Source: Stromatinia cepivora (Eukaryota; Ascomycota; Leotiomycetes; Helotiales; Sclerotiniaceae). Taken from it: 64,000 bases of DNA. Made by a program: the position numbers and the translations under genes. The notes below the pieces were generated by a model that had not been told where the DNA came from, did not search any database, and saw nothing but the letters and a program-made list of their open reading frames with translations. The stretch lies in assembly GCA_014898415.1 (NCBI GenBank), contig RCTD01000002.1:3116760-3180759 (forward strand), in the 5' to 3' direction. Shown in pieces: positions 47,335-59,000 of this stretch (within the stretch, counting starts at the first letter, position 1; every line of letters begins with the position of its first letter).

Positions 47335-49726
47335 ATGGCAGATCAAGTGCGATCGAAGATCATCAAAGATAATCCTATTGGGAAAGGCCTGGATACTTTC
47401 CGCGTTTCGGTCTGTGAAAATCAGGCTCTAGACTCGCTGGACAAGCTCGATCATGATGGTAAATAGTCTAGTTCTGTTGATATACACTACTGATTATTTT
47501 GTAGAGCTTCAAAACATCGCTGTAGACCTTCTCTCGACATTGCGAAAGCTTCCGATCGCTCGTCTGCTCTACTTCAGAGGTGGAAGAACTCTCTTCAGCG
47601 AACTACTAAGATTGAATTCGACGATCACTTCCGATGACTTTGATCTCGACCGTATCAAACCTCTCTTGAATGCAGCACTCACAGACAATCCCGACGATAT
47701 ATTCATCTGGGATCAAATCTATAACATCATCATCGAATCTACTCCGCCTCCTCGATCGATTGCATCTTTTATTCAACAAACTCCATTGTTTCGCAATACA
47801 AGTAGCTTCCCAAATTCTTTTGAATATCGTAAGCATGTGGACGATGTACTTAAAGAGGAACTCGGACTTTTGTATGTTGGACTCCCCGATTTCCATGAAA
47901 CATATTTTGGAAACGTTGCAAACCTTGAGATAGCATCCGCGGCAGTCTTTAAGATATGCATGGAGGGCGATAATGACCCACTTTTTTGTGAAGGATGGAA
48001 TGGATGGCCCGAAAATGCAAATCAGGATGATGTCTTGAGTTGGCTTGCAAAAATAAGTAATAAGCTGGCAGTATTTGCAAAGGATTACAAATCTACATCA
48101 ATATATCAACGAAGGCCATTGGCACAACCTAATCAGCCGATTAAAGGTTCTACAGCAACGCGCAAGCTTGATATTGGCTTTGTGAACGATCCCAAGGCTA
48201 TAAAAGATTCGAAATGTCATTGGTCCCAGATCCTTGTGCCAGGAGAGCTGAAAAGCAACACAAAGGCTGATATAGCCTCAGAGGCATGGCTTGATCTCGG
48301 AACGTATGCAAGAGAGGTACTCGCTGCTCAAGATACTCGTCGCTTCGTTTTGGGCTTTACTATCTGTGGTTCTTTCATGAGGATATGGGCGTTTGATCGG
48401 CTTGGAGGGATCGCATCTGAACAATTCGATATCAACAAAGATGGTTTAAAATTTGTATCTACAATCCTTGCGTTTCTTTGGATGAATGAAGAACAACTTG
48501 GATTTGATCCTACATTTATTACAGAAAATGATTTACGGTTTATTGAGATTCAACGAAATGGTAATACAGAACGGCTTATTATCGATAGATTGATGATGCG
48601 GGCGCGTTGTATATCCGGCCGAGCAACGACTTGTTGGAAGGCCCATCGCGAAGGATATTCGGAAATACCGCTTGTGATCAAGGATTCATGGCAATATATA
48701 GAGCGTGAGGAAGAAGGAGAGCTGCTTCGGGAGGCGACTAATAAAGATGTGATCAATGTAGCCCGATATTATCATCATGAGACTGTTCAGGTCCTCGGCA
48801 CAGATGACGACGTTCGAAGCAATGTTCGTAAGGGATTGGATATTACGAAAGCGAAAAACTATCAATCGGAATATTTCATGGAATCCCCAAGGACGAGTAT
48901 GACTGGTGCAAGGAAAGGCAACAATAGCAGCTCCAGCTTGAAGCGGTCATCAAGCCAGATTGATGCCCCTCTACCGCCTAGCAAGCGATCCTGTTCGATA
49001 TCTTCGATGAAGGCCGGCAATAATGCTCTATCAAATCGAGTGCACCGACGTATCATCCTTCGTGATTATGGGGAGCCGATCTATAATGCTAGCTCCCGAA
49101 TAGCTTTACTTAATGCGTTGAAGGGCTGTATTGAAGGACACGAATCCTTGCATAAAGCCGGTTTCCTTCATAGAGATATCTCAATCAATAATCTTATGAT
49201 TAATGAAGATAAAAACAAAAACAACCCTTCTTGGCCTTCGTTCTTGATCGACCTCGACCTTGCGATCAAAGAAACACGGATGGAGGCTTCCGGTGCTAAA
49301 GGCAGGACTGGTACAAAAGCTTTCATGGCCATCGGGGTCCTTCGTGGCGAGCAGCATTCATTTATACATGACCTCGAATCAATTTTCTGGGTGCTTTTCT
49401 GGATCTGTATTCATTATGATGGACCAAATCGGGCAAGGGTTGTTAAACAATTCGATAAGTGGAACTATGCCGATATGAAAGAGTTGGTCGTACTGAAGTC
49501 AGGGACTGTAACACGTGACGAAATTTTCATGGATATAATCACAGATAATTTCACATCTTATTACAAGCCGCTTATTCCATGGGTAAACAAGTTGCGGGAG
49601 ATTGTCTTCCCGAAAAGTGGATCGCATAAACAGGATAACGAAAAGCTTTATTCTCGAATGAAAGGGCTTCTTCAAGAGGCATGCAAGGACTTGATAGAAG
49701 AGATACCGGCTGTTATTATGATCTAG
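47335..49726 (+). CDS. FunK1-type protein kinase (two exons)
   Basis: Exon 1 is 47335-47458 and exon 2 is 47505-49726. The 46-nt intron has donor GTAAAT and acceptor TTGTAG, and the spliced codon G|AG keeps the frame, giving 781 residues. The N-terminal half (for example CHWSQILVPGELKSN and RRFVLGFTICGSFMRIWAF) is the characteristic FunK1 region. The kinase core has LHRDISINNLM at about 596-606 (catalytic Asp 599), LIDLDLA at about 622-628 in place of DFG (Asp 626), then TGTKAFMAIGVL and HDLESIFWVLFWI. A Ser/Lys-rich insert with a basic KRSSSQ and SKRS stretch sits before the C-lobe. FunK1 kinases are a fungal expansion of largely unknown role. No stop or frameshift; it looks intact despite lying 14 kb from the telomere. 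Confidence 0.9.
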
Positions 49727-50485
49727 TAGAAATGTTTATACTAATGATTGATCTTGAGCACGAAGCTCTACATAAAGAGAATTCATTCTAGTTACATAGA
49801 TCTTCGTTTCCGAGACCAATTCGCCATTATTTGGCGCAATGAAAATCTTGAAGATGAGGGGGTTGAGGATAAATGGTATGAGGGGAGTATTTTGATAGAT
49901 AATTGGGTAACAGTTCACAGTGAGCAAATGAACCAGCTGTGTTGTTGCACTCTGTGTATACCACACATTAATTGTTTAGCCACACGCTGCAAGTCGATGA
50001 CTATAACTTACACGTGCTTATTGTCTTCAACTCTTAGCTTCGCCCAAGGTGTGGGTAAATTATAGCTTACTTACAGAGTGGACATGAGAAAAAGTGGTAA
50101 GGAATAATGTGGGTGAAGGCATAATGCTGTGCGATGTTTAGTTTCACACAATAAAAGTTTGAAGACTCTATCAAGAACCAAAAGTAGAGTATCCTACGCT
50201 CCCTACCCTATTTGCTCCCTAAGCCTATTTAGTACGTCCATCATACCCTCTGCCCCATAGTACTATATGCTGCGCCCCGCGGCTAGTAGACCATTTCGCG
50301 CTACCTTGTCGAATCTCTCCTCCCCGTCAAAGCCGACCGTATCTCGCAGATTCCGCTGAACTTATACCATATTCATGCAGCATAGTACCAATGGAATCAT
50401 TGCGTCCCTTTTGATGTCTCTTCTCGAGCTTGTTATGTTAATGCCTTACGACAAATAATCCCTCTACTTCTATTCATATCTTATA
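49727..50485. other. 3' flank of the kinase gene
   Basis: Balanced composition with short overlapping frames but no recognisable product. At about 50190-50340 the plus strand is C-rich (gctccctaccctatttgctccctaa-like text), which may be the leader of the truncated gene that follows. Confidence 0.4.
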
Positions 50486-50674
50486 ATGTCACAAAAATTA
50501 ATGCAAACCTTCCACCCGGAAAACACTATCTCTGTTTTCCGACCTAACGGCGAAGTCCCAGTCTTGAATGAACGGTATATGGATGATGATGAATGTCGTA
50601 TCTTTAAGGTAGACTTTTCGGATGGAGAAAGCTGGTCTGTACGTATTCCAATCCATGTACAAAGCGAATCATAA
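50486..50674 (+). pseudogene. N-terminal fragment of a kinase/phosphotransferase-like protein
   Basis: The frame from ATG 50486 reads MSQKLMQTFHPENTISVF and then DDECRIFKVDFSDGESWSVR and IPIHVQSES before a TAA. The pattern CRIxKVxFxDGxxWxVRIP is the first beta-strands of the small lobe in fungal aminoglycoside-phosphotransferase-like or kinase-like proteins. The DNA becomes AT-rich directly after the stop, so the rest is missing or decayed. I regard it as a gene truncated at the edge of the subtelomeric repeat block. Confidence 0.5.
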
Positions 50675-52240
50675 AGATCCCCGGTGAGCTTTAGATATTG
50701 GAGGGAACCCTAAATATAACTTGAATAACCAAACCCTAATGACTTTTACACTTAATAATAATATAGCAAAAATACTCCCGATGAACTTAATATATTAGAT
50801 CAAATTTAGGATCCAGATTATAAAGGTAAAACCGCCAGTAATTATATATAATCCTAAATTCTTAATATAAGAATCGGAATCCCCAGTGAGTATTTTAACT
50901 TGTAAGTATTATCATAAATTTTCTATTCCCGATGATCCTATATGTTTTTACTTTATAGAAGGTCATATCTATATATATTATAAAATATAAGCCTTTAAAT
51001 TTCTGATGAAATATATATATATATATATAATATTAGACCCAGAATATAATATAACTCTAAATACTCTCTGATTTGAGAAAATATCGATTTTTATATATAA
51101 AAATATTTATCGATAACTATTTTTCTAAACAAAATCAATTGTGTATTAGAAATCTACAAATGGGAAGTCAATGGATATATAGAGGAAAGTTAAAAAAATA
51201 ATAAGTATAAGAATATATAATTTGAATTATTAATATTTGAAAAAGTATTAGATTTATATCACAATAGTATTATAAGATAAAAGAATTGGGATATCGAAGT
51301 TTAATATATAATTAGTTCATAATCAAATATTTCATATAATTATATAATATTTTATAGTTAGATATAAAAAAGGATTAGAATCTACCCTTCCCTTCTTTGA
51401 ATAATTAATCTTTTTGTATACCAATTGAATACAGTTTAATCTTACATTTATTCATTCTCTTAATTCTATTACTTGAAATCTCTACAATATAATCTAATCA
51501 ATTCTTACCCCTATTCCTCTTTGTATTCATAGTATATTATCAGGGATGGATATATCTCGATTTAATTATTCTATAATATAAAAGGATTATTTAATTTTAA
51601 AAGTATAATAAAGTATATTAAAAAATAATAAATAAAAGTTATAACTTATAAAGGTTTTTATAAAATCTTATAATAATAATAAAGAATAAGTTATTGTAAT
51701 TACAAAGGGAATATAAATAGATAAATATTTGGGGTATATATAAAGAAAAATCGAATTTTAGATAATATAAATCATACTTCATCTAAAGCAAAATTTCCTT
51801 GAATAGAACTCTAAATAGAATATATCCCGACCCCCCGGACACACAACCGTAACTGGAAACAATCCCCGATGACCCCCCTCCCCGATTTGCGGATGAAACC
51901 CCCTTTACGCGATTTATAATTTTTCCAATTCTTTTTTTCTCGAATTCTTCGGGGATAACATATTACCCTGTACTATCCCCAGCAAAATAGTTCCAAAAAA
52001 GAGATACCTATAAACATACTATAAATCAAGGCCCGGTGAGGTTTATTATAGAGAATAATACTCTATAATTTACTACCGATGAATCTTGATATAGAATATA
52101 AAACCCTATAAAATACACCCAATGAATTCTTTTATAAGCTTTATTATAAGCTTTCATTAAAGCTACTCCCGATGAATCACTATACATTTTATAATATATT
52201 ATCCCCGGTGAGGTATACCTATATATACTAAGAAATAGTC
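50675..52240. other. AT-rich block with dispersed cccggtgag motifs and one LTR remnant
   Basis: Contains roughly ten occurrences of a core like ccccggtgag or its transition variants ccccgatga (for example 50686, 50776, 50883, 52030, 52076, 52167, 52203). The same core heads the 43-bp units inside the helicase elements at 54287 and 61968. This suggests the block is an older, further decayed relative of the subtelomeric units. No reading frame is usable. Confidence 0.55.
51271..51576. mobile_element. RIP-decayed solo LTR related to 20198-20490
   Basis: The order of short matches (ttgggatatc, gttagatata, acttgaaatctctacaatat, tatatctcgattt) parallels the LTR at 20198-20490 over its full length, with mostly C-to-T and G-to-A differences. 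The end tctataata corresponds to tttcacaata. No interior sequence follows. Confidence 0.7.
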
Positions 52241-52268
52241 TAACTATTATTCCTAGGATTTTTTTGGT

Positions 52269-52288
52269 GGTCACCACCGGTGGTGACC
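52269..52288. other. Perfect 20-bp palindrome, proximal unit
   Basis: GGTCACCACCGGTGGTGACC equals its own reverse complement. It is the most GC-rich point in more than 10 kb and is identical to the copy at 54854. It sits about 30 bp into the unit, with a further gggtggtgaccc 22 bp downstream. Confidence 0.95.
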
Positions 52289-53639
52289 CATTTCGATAGG
52301 GGGGTGGTGACCCAGCCAAAAAAGTCACCATTTGGTCACCACTCCTTTATGTTTCAATTTTAAGCTTTTTGAAAATCTGAAAAAAGAATTCAATAGAGAT
52401 TCAATTGAATTATAGTTATTCGAAATCTAATTAAAATTATCTTTTAAATTGATTAATCTGTATAGATTATATAAAAATTTAATTTTGATAAGGTTGAAGA
52501 AAAATTAGGAAAATAGGAAAATAAGAATCCTAAAAAGTTATTATTTGATCATCACTCCTCTATACTCCAATTTTGAGTTTTTTGAAAATCTGAAAAAAGA
52601 ATTCAATAAAAATTCAATTGAATTATATTTATTCGAAATCTAATTGAAATTATCTTTTGTATTGATCGATTGTTACTAATTTAAATCAATATATTTGAAA
52701 GATTCAATAAAAACATTGATATTTTTGATATAAAAACTTGGACTTTTTAAAGTGGGGTATCAATTATATCCAAAAAAAATTAATCTTGAATTTCAATTTA
52801 TTAAATCAATTATAAATTAAGAAAAAGATATTTAAAAAAAAAGAAAAAATATATTTCAGAATCCCGAAATCAGGATATTTTCTATAATGTTTTAAAAATT
52901 GAAAAATATTGAAATTGAAAATCGATGATATATATATATATATTAATATAAGTATATTTCGTTATTCAAATAGAACAATATGGATCTGATCATATTGATG
53001 CCTAAGTATTAATGGTTTTGAGCATTATTAATGTTGGTTTAAGTGGAGCTGCTCCAATATGTAGTGTAACATAGCGAATCATATTATTCGGGATACAGAT
53101 CAGGGTTGCCCTATTATTTCAATCAAGATTGAAATTGTAGTAATTCTCTGTATAATATTTGATTCAAATAGTATTTCGTATTTGGATTCAAAGTATTAAT
53201 TGATTATTCATCGTATTAATTAGTAATACACTCCATTTGATAAGCCCTTTGAATCAAGATCATTTTATTAATTTCAATTTAAAATTCAATATCATTATAA
53301 CAACAATCTCAATTTATATATATCAAATGAATTCTTATTCAAATTGAAATCTTTTCTTCTTTAGAATTATATTCTATATTCAATTATCTTCAAATCTTTC
53401 AAATCTTTTAAATCCTTCAAAATCTTTCAAATTTTATATTATATTATTCTTTTGAATTAATATTATTAAAAATAACTAATTATCAAATCTCCTTTTCTTT
53501 TTTCAATTCTTTTGAATTTGATATTAATGAATTATTTAATGATTTTCGAAATTCTAGGGATTTCGAAGCCAAATTGGCTTTTCAAGAAATTGATGAAATA
53601 TCATTTCTTTCTTATTATTCAGCATTTCAATAAAATTAT

Positions 53640-54130
53640 AAAGAATTGAAATATTGAAAGATTAATATCGAAAGAGTATATTAAAAGATTATATATTAAA
53701 GAATTAATATAAAAAAATTATATATTTTATATTGAAAAATTATTTATTGAAAAATTATATATTTTATATTGAAAAATTATTTATTGAAAAATTATATATT
53801 TTATATTAAAAGAATAATTTTTATTGAAAGATTATTTATTGAAAGATTATTTATTGAAAGATTATTTATTGAAAGATTATTTATTGAAAGATTATACATT
53901 GAAAAATTATATATTTTATATTAAAAGAATAATATTAAAGATTAATATTAAAAGATTATTTATTGAAAAATTATTTATTGAAAGAATAATATTGAAAAAA
54001 TAATATTAAGAAATAATTTATTAAAGATTAATATTAAAAGATTATATATTGAAAGATTATATATTGAAAGATTATATATTGAAAGATTATATATTGAAAG
54101 ATTATTTATCAAAAGATTAATATTAAAAAT
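53640..54130. repeat. attgaaagattatat-type minisatellite, proximal unit
   Basis: About thirty degenerate units of roughly 15 bp on the pattern attgaaagattatat or attgaaagattattt. The long unit has the equivalent array at 61350-61850. Confidence 0.88.
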
Positions 54131-54282
54131 AATAAAAGAATAGATTTAAATTTATATATATATATATTTATTAAATTGATAATAATAAAAGAATAAATTC
54201 GAATTTATAATATTAATAATATTAAAATAATAATTCTAATAAAATTTTATTATAAACTCTTTTATAAATTTAAAAGTCCCCC

Positions 54283-54415
54283 GGTGAACTTTTATTATAG
54301 GCTCTCTTATAGGCTTAAAAGTCCCCCGGTGAGCTTTTATTATAGGCTCTCTTATAGGCTATAAAGTCTATAAGCTATTCCCGGTGAGCTTTCATTATAT
54401 GGTTATAGGCTATAT
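54283..54415. repeat. 43-bp minisatellite, proximal unit (about three units)
   Basis: Units start gtcccccggtga and continue cttttattataggctctcttataggcttaaaa-like. Two full units and a variant with an extra ataaagtctataag are present. The distal array at 61966-62217 has about six units and more RIP transitions. Confidence 0.88.
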
Positions 54416-54853
54416 AAGTGTATAATTTAAGCTCTATATGCCTATAAGGGGGGTCACCGGGAGCTAATTTTATCAATAGTGGTTTTGCACGTAAAATAAT
54501 TTGTCGGAAATTATTTTTTTCGTACGAATCAATTGTATGTAGAATTTCGATTAATAAGGACCCTATGGGTATATGAAGAGGGTGACCTGAAAGGCATTCA
54601 ATATATAGTGATTCTAATATTAGTGCTTTTTAGGCTTTAAAAAGTCATTTTAGGCTTCCCTCTTCAATTCTAGACCCTAATTATTGATTTCTAATTAAAT
54701 ATTTAGGGTCTTATTAGCTAATAGACCCTTATATGAACCCTAAAATTCTTTTATATATGGGTAAGCATATATAAAATTAGTATAGGCCTTATATGGTACT
54801 AGAGTTAATTAATATTTGAGAGTCCTAACTATTATTCCTAGGATTTTTTTGGT

Positions 54854-54873
54854 GGTCACCACCGGTGGTGACC
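54854..54873. other. Perfect 20-bp palindrome, distal unit
   Basis: Identical to 52269-52288 (GGTCACCACCGGTGGTGACC), although the surrounding DNA of the two units differs at many transition sites. Confidence 0.95.
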
Positions 54874-56083
54874 CATTTCGACAAGGGGGTGGTGACCCAA
54901 CCAAAAAAGTCATCATTTAATCACCACTCCTCTACACTTCAATTTTGAACTTTTTGAAAATCTGAAAAAAGAATTCAATAGAGATTCAATTGAATTATAA
55001 TTATTCGAAATCTGATTGAAATTATCTTTTAAATTGATTGATCTATATAGATTGTATAAAAATTTGATTTTGATAAAATTGAAGAAAAACTAGGAAAATA
55101 GGAAAATAAGAACCCTAAAAAGTTACTATTTAATCATCATTCCTTTATATTTCAATTTTAAGCTTTTTGAAAATCTAAAACAAAAATTCAATAAAGATTC
55201 AATTGAATTATATTTATTCGAAATCTGATTGAAATTATCTTTTGTATTAATCGATTATTACTAATTTGAATTAATATATTTGAAAGGTTCAATAAAAGCA
55301 TTAATATTTTTGATATAAAAATTTGGATTTTTTTAAAATGGAATATCAATTATATCAAAAAAAAATTGATCTTGAATTTCAATTTATTAAATCAATTATA
55401 AATTAAGAAAAAGATATTTAAAAAAGAAGAAAAAATATATTTCAGAATCCCGAAATCAGGATATTTTCTATAGTGTTTTAAAAATTGAAAAATATTAAAA
55501 TTGAAAATGGATGATATATATATATATATTGATATAAGTATATTTCGTTGTTTAAATAGAACAATATAGATCTGATTATATTGATGTTTAAATATTAATG
55601 GTTTTAAGTATTATTAATACCGGTTTAAATAGAGCTGCCCCGATATATAATATAATATAGCGAATTATATTATTCGGGATACAGGTTAGGGTTGCCCTAT
55701 TATTTCAATCTTGATTGAAATCGTAGTAATTCTCCATATAATATTTGATTCAAATAATATTTCGCATTTGGATTCAAAGTATTAGTTGATCATTCATCGT
55801 ATTAGTCAGCAATACACTCCATTTGACAAACCCTTTGAATCAAGATCATTTTATTAATTTCAATTTAAAATTCAATATCATTATAGCAACAATCTCAATT
55901 TAAAATTCAATATTATTATAGTAATGATCTCAATTTATATATATCAAATGAATTTTCATTCAAATTGAAATCTTTTCTTTTTTAGAATTATATTCTATAT
56001 TCAATTATCTTCAAATCTTTCAAATCCTTCAAAATCTTTCAAATCCTATATTATATTATTTTTTCAAATCAATATTATTAAAA

Positions 56084-59000
56084 ATGACTAATTATCAAAT
56101 CTCCCTTTCCCCTTCCAATTCTTTTGAATTTGATATTAATGAATTATTTAATGATTTTCGAAATTCTGGGGATTTCAAAACCAAGTTGGTTTTTCAAGAA
56201 ATTGATGAAATATTATTTCTTTCTTATTATTCAGTATTTCAATTTATTCTTTGTGATATCTATCAAATTTGTATTCAAAATTTTAAAAATCATTTGCAAG
56301 ATAAATATCTTTTCGATTTAATCTTTATTCATAAAAAAAAAGTGATTCAAGAAAGCTTATAATATATATAATTCTTTAAGTATTGAATCAATTAATCAAA
56401 ATCTTCATTTAATTCATTTATTCAAATCCGAATTCTCTTTAATTCTCTTCCTTAATTATCTATCAAATCCTTATTTCAATATTCTTTTTGCAATATAATA
56501 AAATCTAATTTAAAAAATCTCAAAAAACATATCAATTCTGATCATAAAGATCTTTCTTTGGATTTGCATCTTCAATCTTATTCAAAATATTTCGGGATAA
56601 GAATTATTATTAAATCGTTTCTTTTTTGAAGTTCAAATAAAGGAAAAGTATCATTCTAATGAAAATTCTAATTCGATTCAAAATGATATTATTGAAGTAA
56701 ATGATGATTTATTATCATCTTCTTCTCTCAATTTGAATTTAATTAAAAAGAATTGGAAGAATAATTTTGATTCTAAATTGAAGAGTATCGAAAAGAAGAT
56801 TGATTCTATTAAAGTTGGTAAAGAAAATCTTACTCCATTTCAAGAACGCATTAGATATATCGAATATATTCAAAAGTTTGATATTGAAGATTTGAAATTG
56901 TGTTCTAATTTTATATCGTTTCCTCAAGTCATATAGCCCAATCTGCTTTTAAAATAATCCTTTTCTAATTTAGAAATCTTATTATATTTGAGTTTAGAAA
57001 AAGTAGTGTTTCTGAATAAATCTCATTTGAATATTCTGAATAGTTTTGAAAAAGATAAGATCAGAAATAAAGGTTTCAAACCCTTTCACAATTCCAATAG
57101 TTGCAATAAATATTTTGCTTTTTTTAAGACCTTTTTTAGTTTCATTTTGTATACCTCTTCATTTTCATCCTACTAAATTCTATTCTGATTTTAAAGATTT
57201 GAAAGCTAAAATAAAGGATTTACTTAAAAAAGTTATCTTTTTCAATGAAATTTTAGATTCTGAAAAGACTTTAGAATCTATTATCAAAAACAGCAAAAAG
57301 TCTTTTATTAAAAAAGCAAATAAAGTTAAATTTAATAGTTTGAAATCAAATCAAGGAGATAATGATTCAGTTGCTTCTGAAAATTCAAGTGATTCTGAGG
57401 AATCTAATTCAGATGATTTAAATGGTTTAGATGAATTAGACGAATTGAATGATTCTGATGATTCGAATGATTCAAATGGATCATCTAATTCATCTAATTC
57501 ATCTAAATCATTTAAATCATCTGAATTAGATTCATTGGGATTGAATTCTAATTCTATTATTGAAAATTTTGTTGAGATTAATGATTCAGATAATGAATCA
57601 TTGATTGAAATAAGAGATTTAATTTTGGATATTATAATTGTTTGTTTTAAATAGAAAACTGATTTAAATATCTTTGATAGTCTTATTAATTGCTTTTTCG
57701 TTTGTTAATCTATTCGAAATAATAATTTCATTAAAGATACTCTTTAATTATCCAATATTATTCCCAATTTATTTTTTATAATCAATTATACATTATTGAA
57801 TATTCTATTCGACAATTGATTCTTTCTCCCATTTATAATCTGAATTCGATTTTAGTTCGATTTATAATTAGTTACTTTCAGAATCATAATCAAAATACTT
57901 TAACCGAAATTCTCTTGTCATCGTAATTATGCTTTTAAAGTAAATAAAGAATTATCTAAGTGAAAGTTCTATTATTATTAATTCTAGTTATACAAATACA
58001 CTTTCTTATAAAGATATTACTATTAGTATGAATGATTTAAAGAAGCTATTTAAATCGATTTTAGATTCTGTTTATTCTTTCTTTAATGAATCAATTCTAT
58101 TGAATATTGATTTAGAAGAATTTTCATATATTAGATTGGAAGATTTTAGTAAATTCGAAAATCGTAAAGATAAAACTCCTTTTAAATCTTTCAAAGATTT
58201 TCATCCAAATATTAAATCAAATGATGAATTTCTAATCAATAAAGTGATTGAAATTGAAAGATTACGAGATCAATTCTTTGTAATTTCGAATAATAATTTG
58301 AAGTTGAATAAATCGAATTACAAGGATTACTTGAAGAATATTTTAAAATTCAAGAAGATGCTTTTATTATTAATTCATTTAACTAATGGTTTACCTTCAA
58401 AAGATACTGAATTATATACATTAAGATATCAGAATTCGAATAAAGATCAAAGAGAGCTATTTCTAGATATTAATAGTTCTTTATTTATTATTAATATCTC
58501 TACTGATAAATCAAGATCTCGTATAGAATCCCTATACTTCCAAACTTAAATACCTCCCTATATCAATTTCTAATATTCTATTAAAATATATTGTTTGTAT
58601 TGATCCTTTTATAAAAGCTCTAAATATCACTAATTCCAAATTCGATTTCAATTTAATGAATCCTTATTTAAGGTATTTCAATCAGCGTTCTCTCGTTTCT
58701 TCAGATCTAGCGTACCTTCTTCAAAAATATTCCCAATCAATATTAGATCTTAATTTGAATCTTCAAAAATACAGACAAATAATTATAGGAATTATAAAAG
58801 AATTTATAAAAGAAAGGATTAATTTAAATGATTTAACTCTTGAAGATGATTTGATTCAAACTAGCGCACATCAAATTCAGAAGTAGTTTAATAGGACACA
58901 ATTCCGAAATCGATTTTATGCATTATAAGCGTTCTATAATTACATTTAAAAATATCCCTTTAAATAAACAGAATAAATATTTAGAATTAAGTTTACGTTT

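Larger units (their letters stand above)
52241..54825 (+). mobile_element. Short subtelomeric helicase-type unit (2.6 kb, internally deleted)
   Basis: Both ends match the long unit that follows. 52241-53631 corresponds to 54826-56243 (leader and first codons of the helicase), and 53631-54825 to 61342-62645 (3' tail). The join, at about 53630, removes about 5.1 kb. The unit begins taactattattcctaggat, as does the next, so the two are head to tail. The helicase start codon is changed from ATG to ATA at 53472. The short/long arrangement is like the two length classes of yeast Y' elements, in layout only. Confidence 0.88.

Noticed and set aside
47190..47466. Frames overlapping the first exon of the kinase
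   Set aside because: The spliced gene model uses ATG 47335 and explains the coding signal; the longer frames include leader and intron sequence.
52026..52331. 101-codon minus-strand frame across the start of the short unit
   Set aside because: It is low complexity at one end and crosses the palindrome; it has no counterpart in the long unit.
53640..54130. CRISPR-like array
   Set aside because: Units of about 15 bp are contiguous with no spacers; this is a minisatellite.
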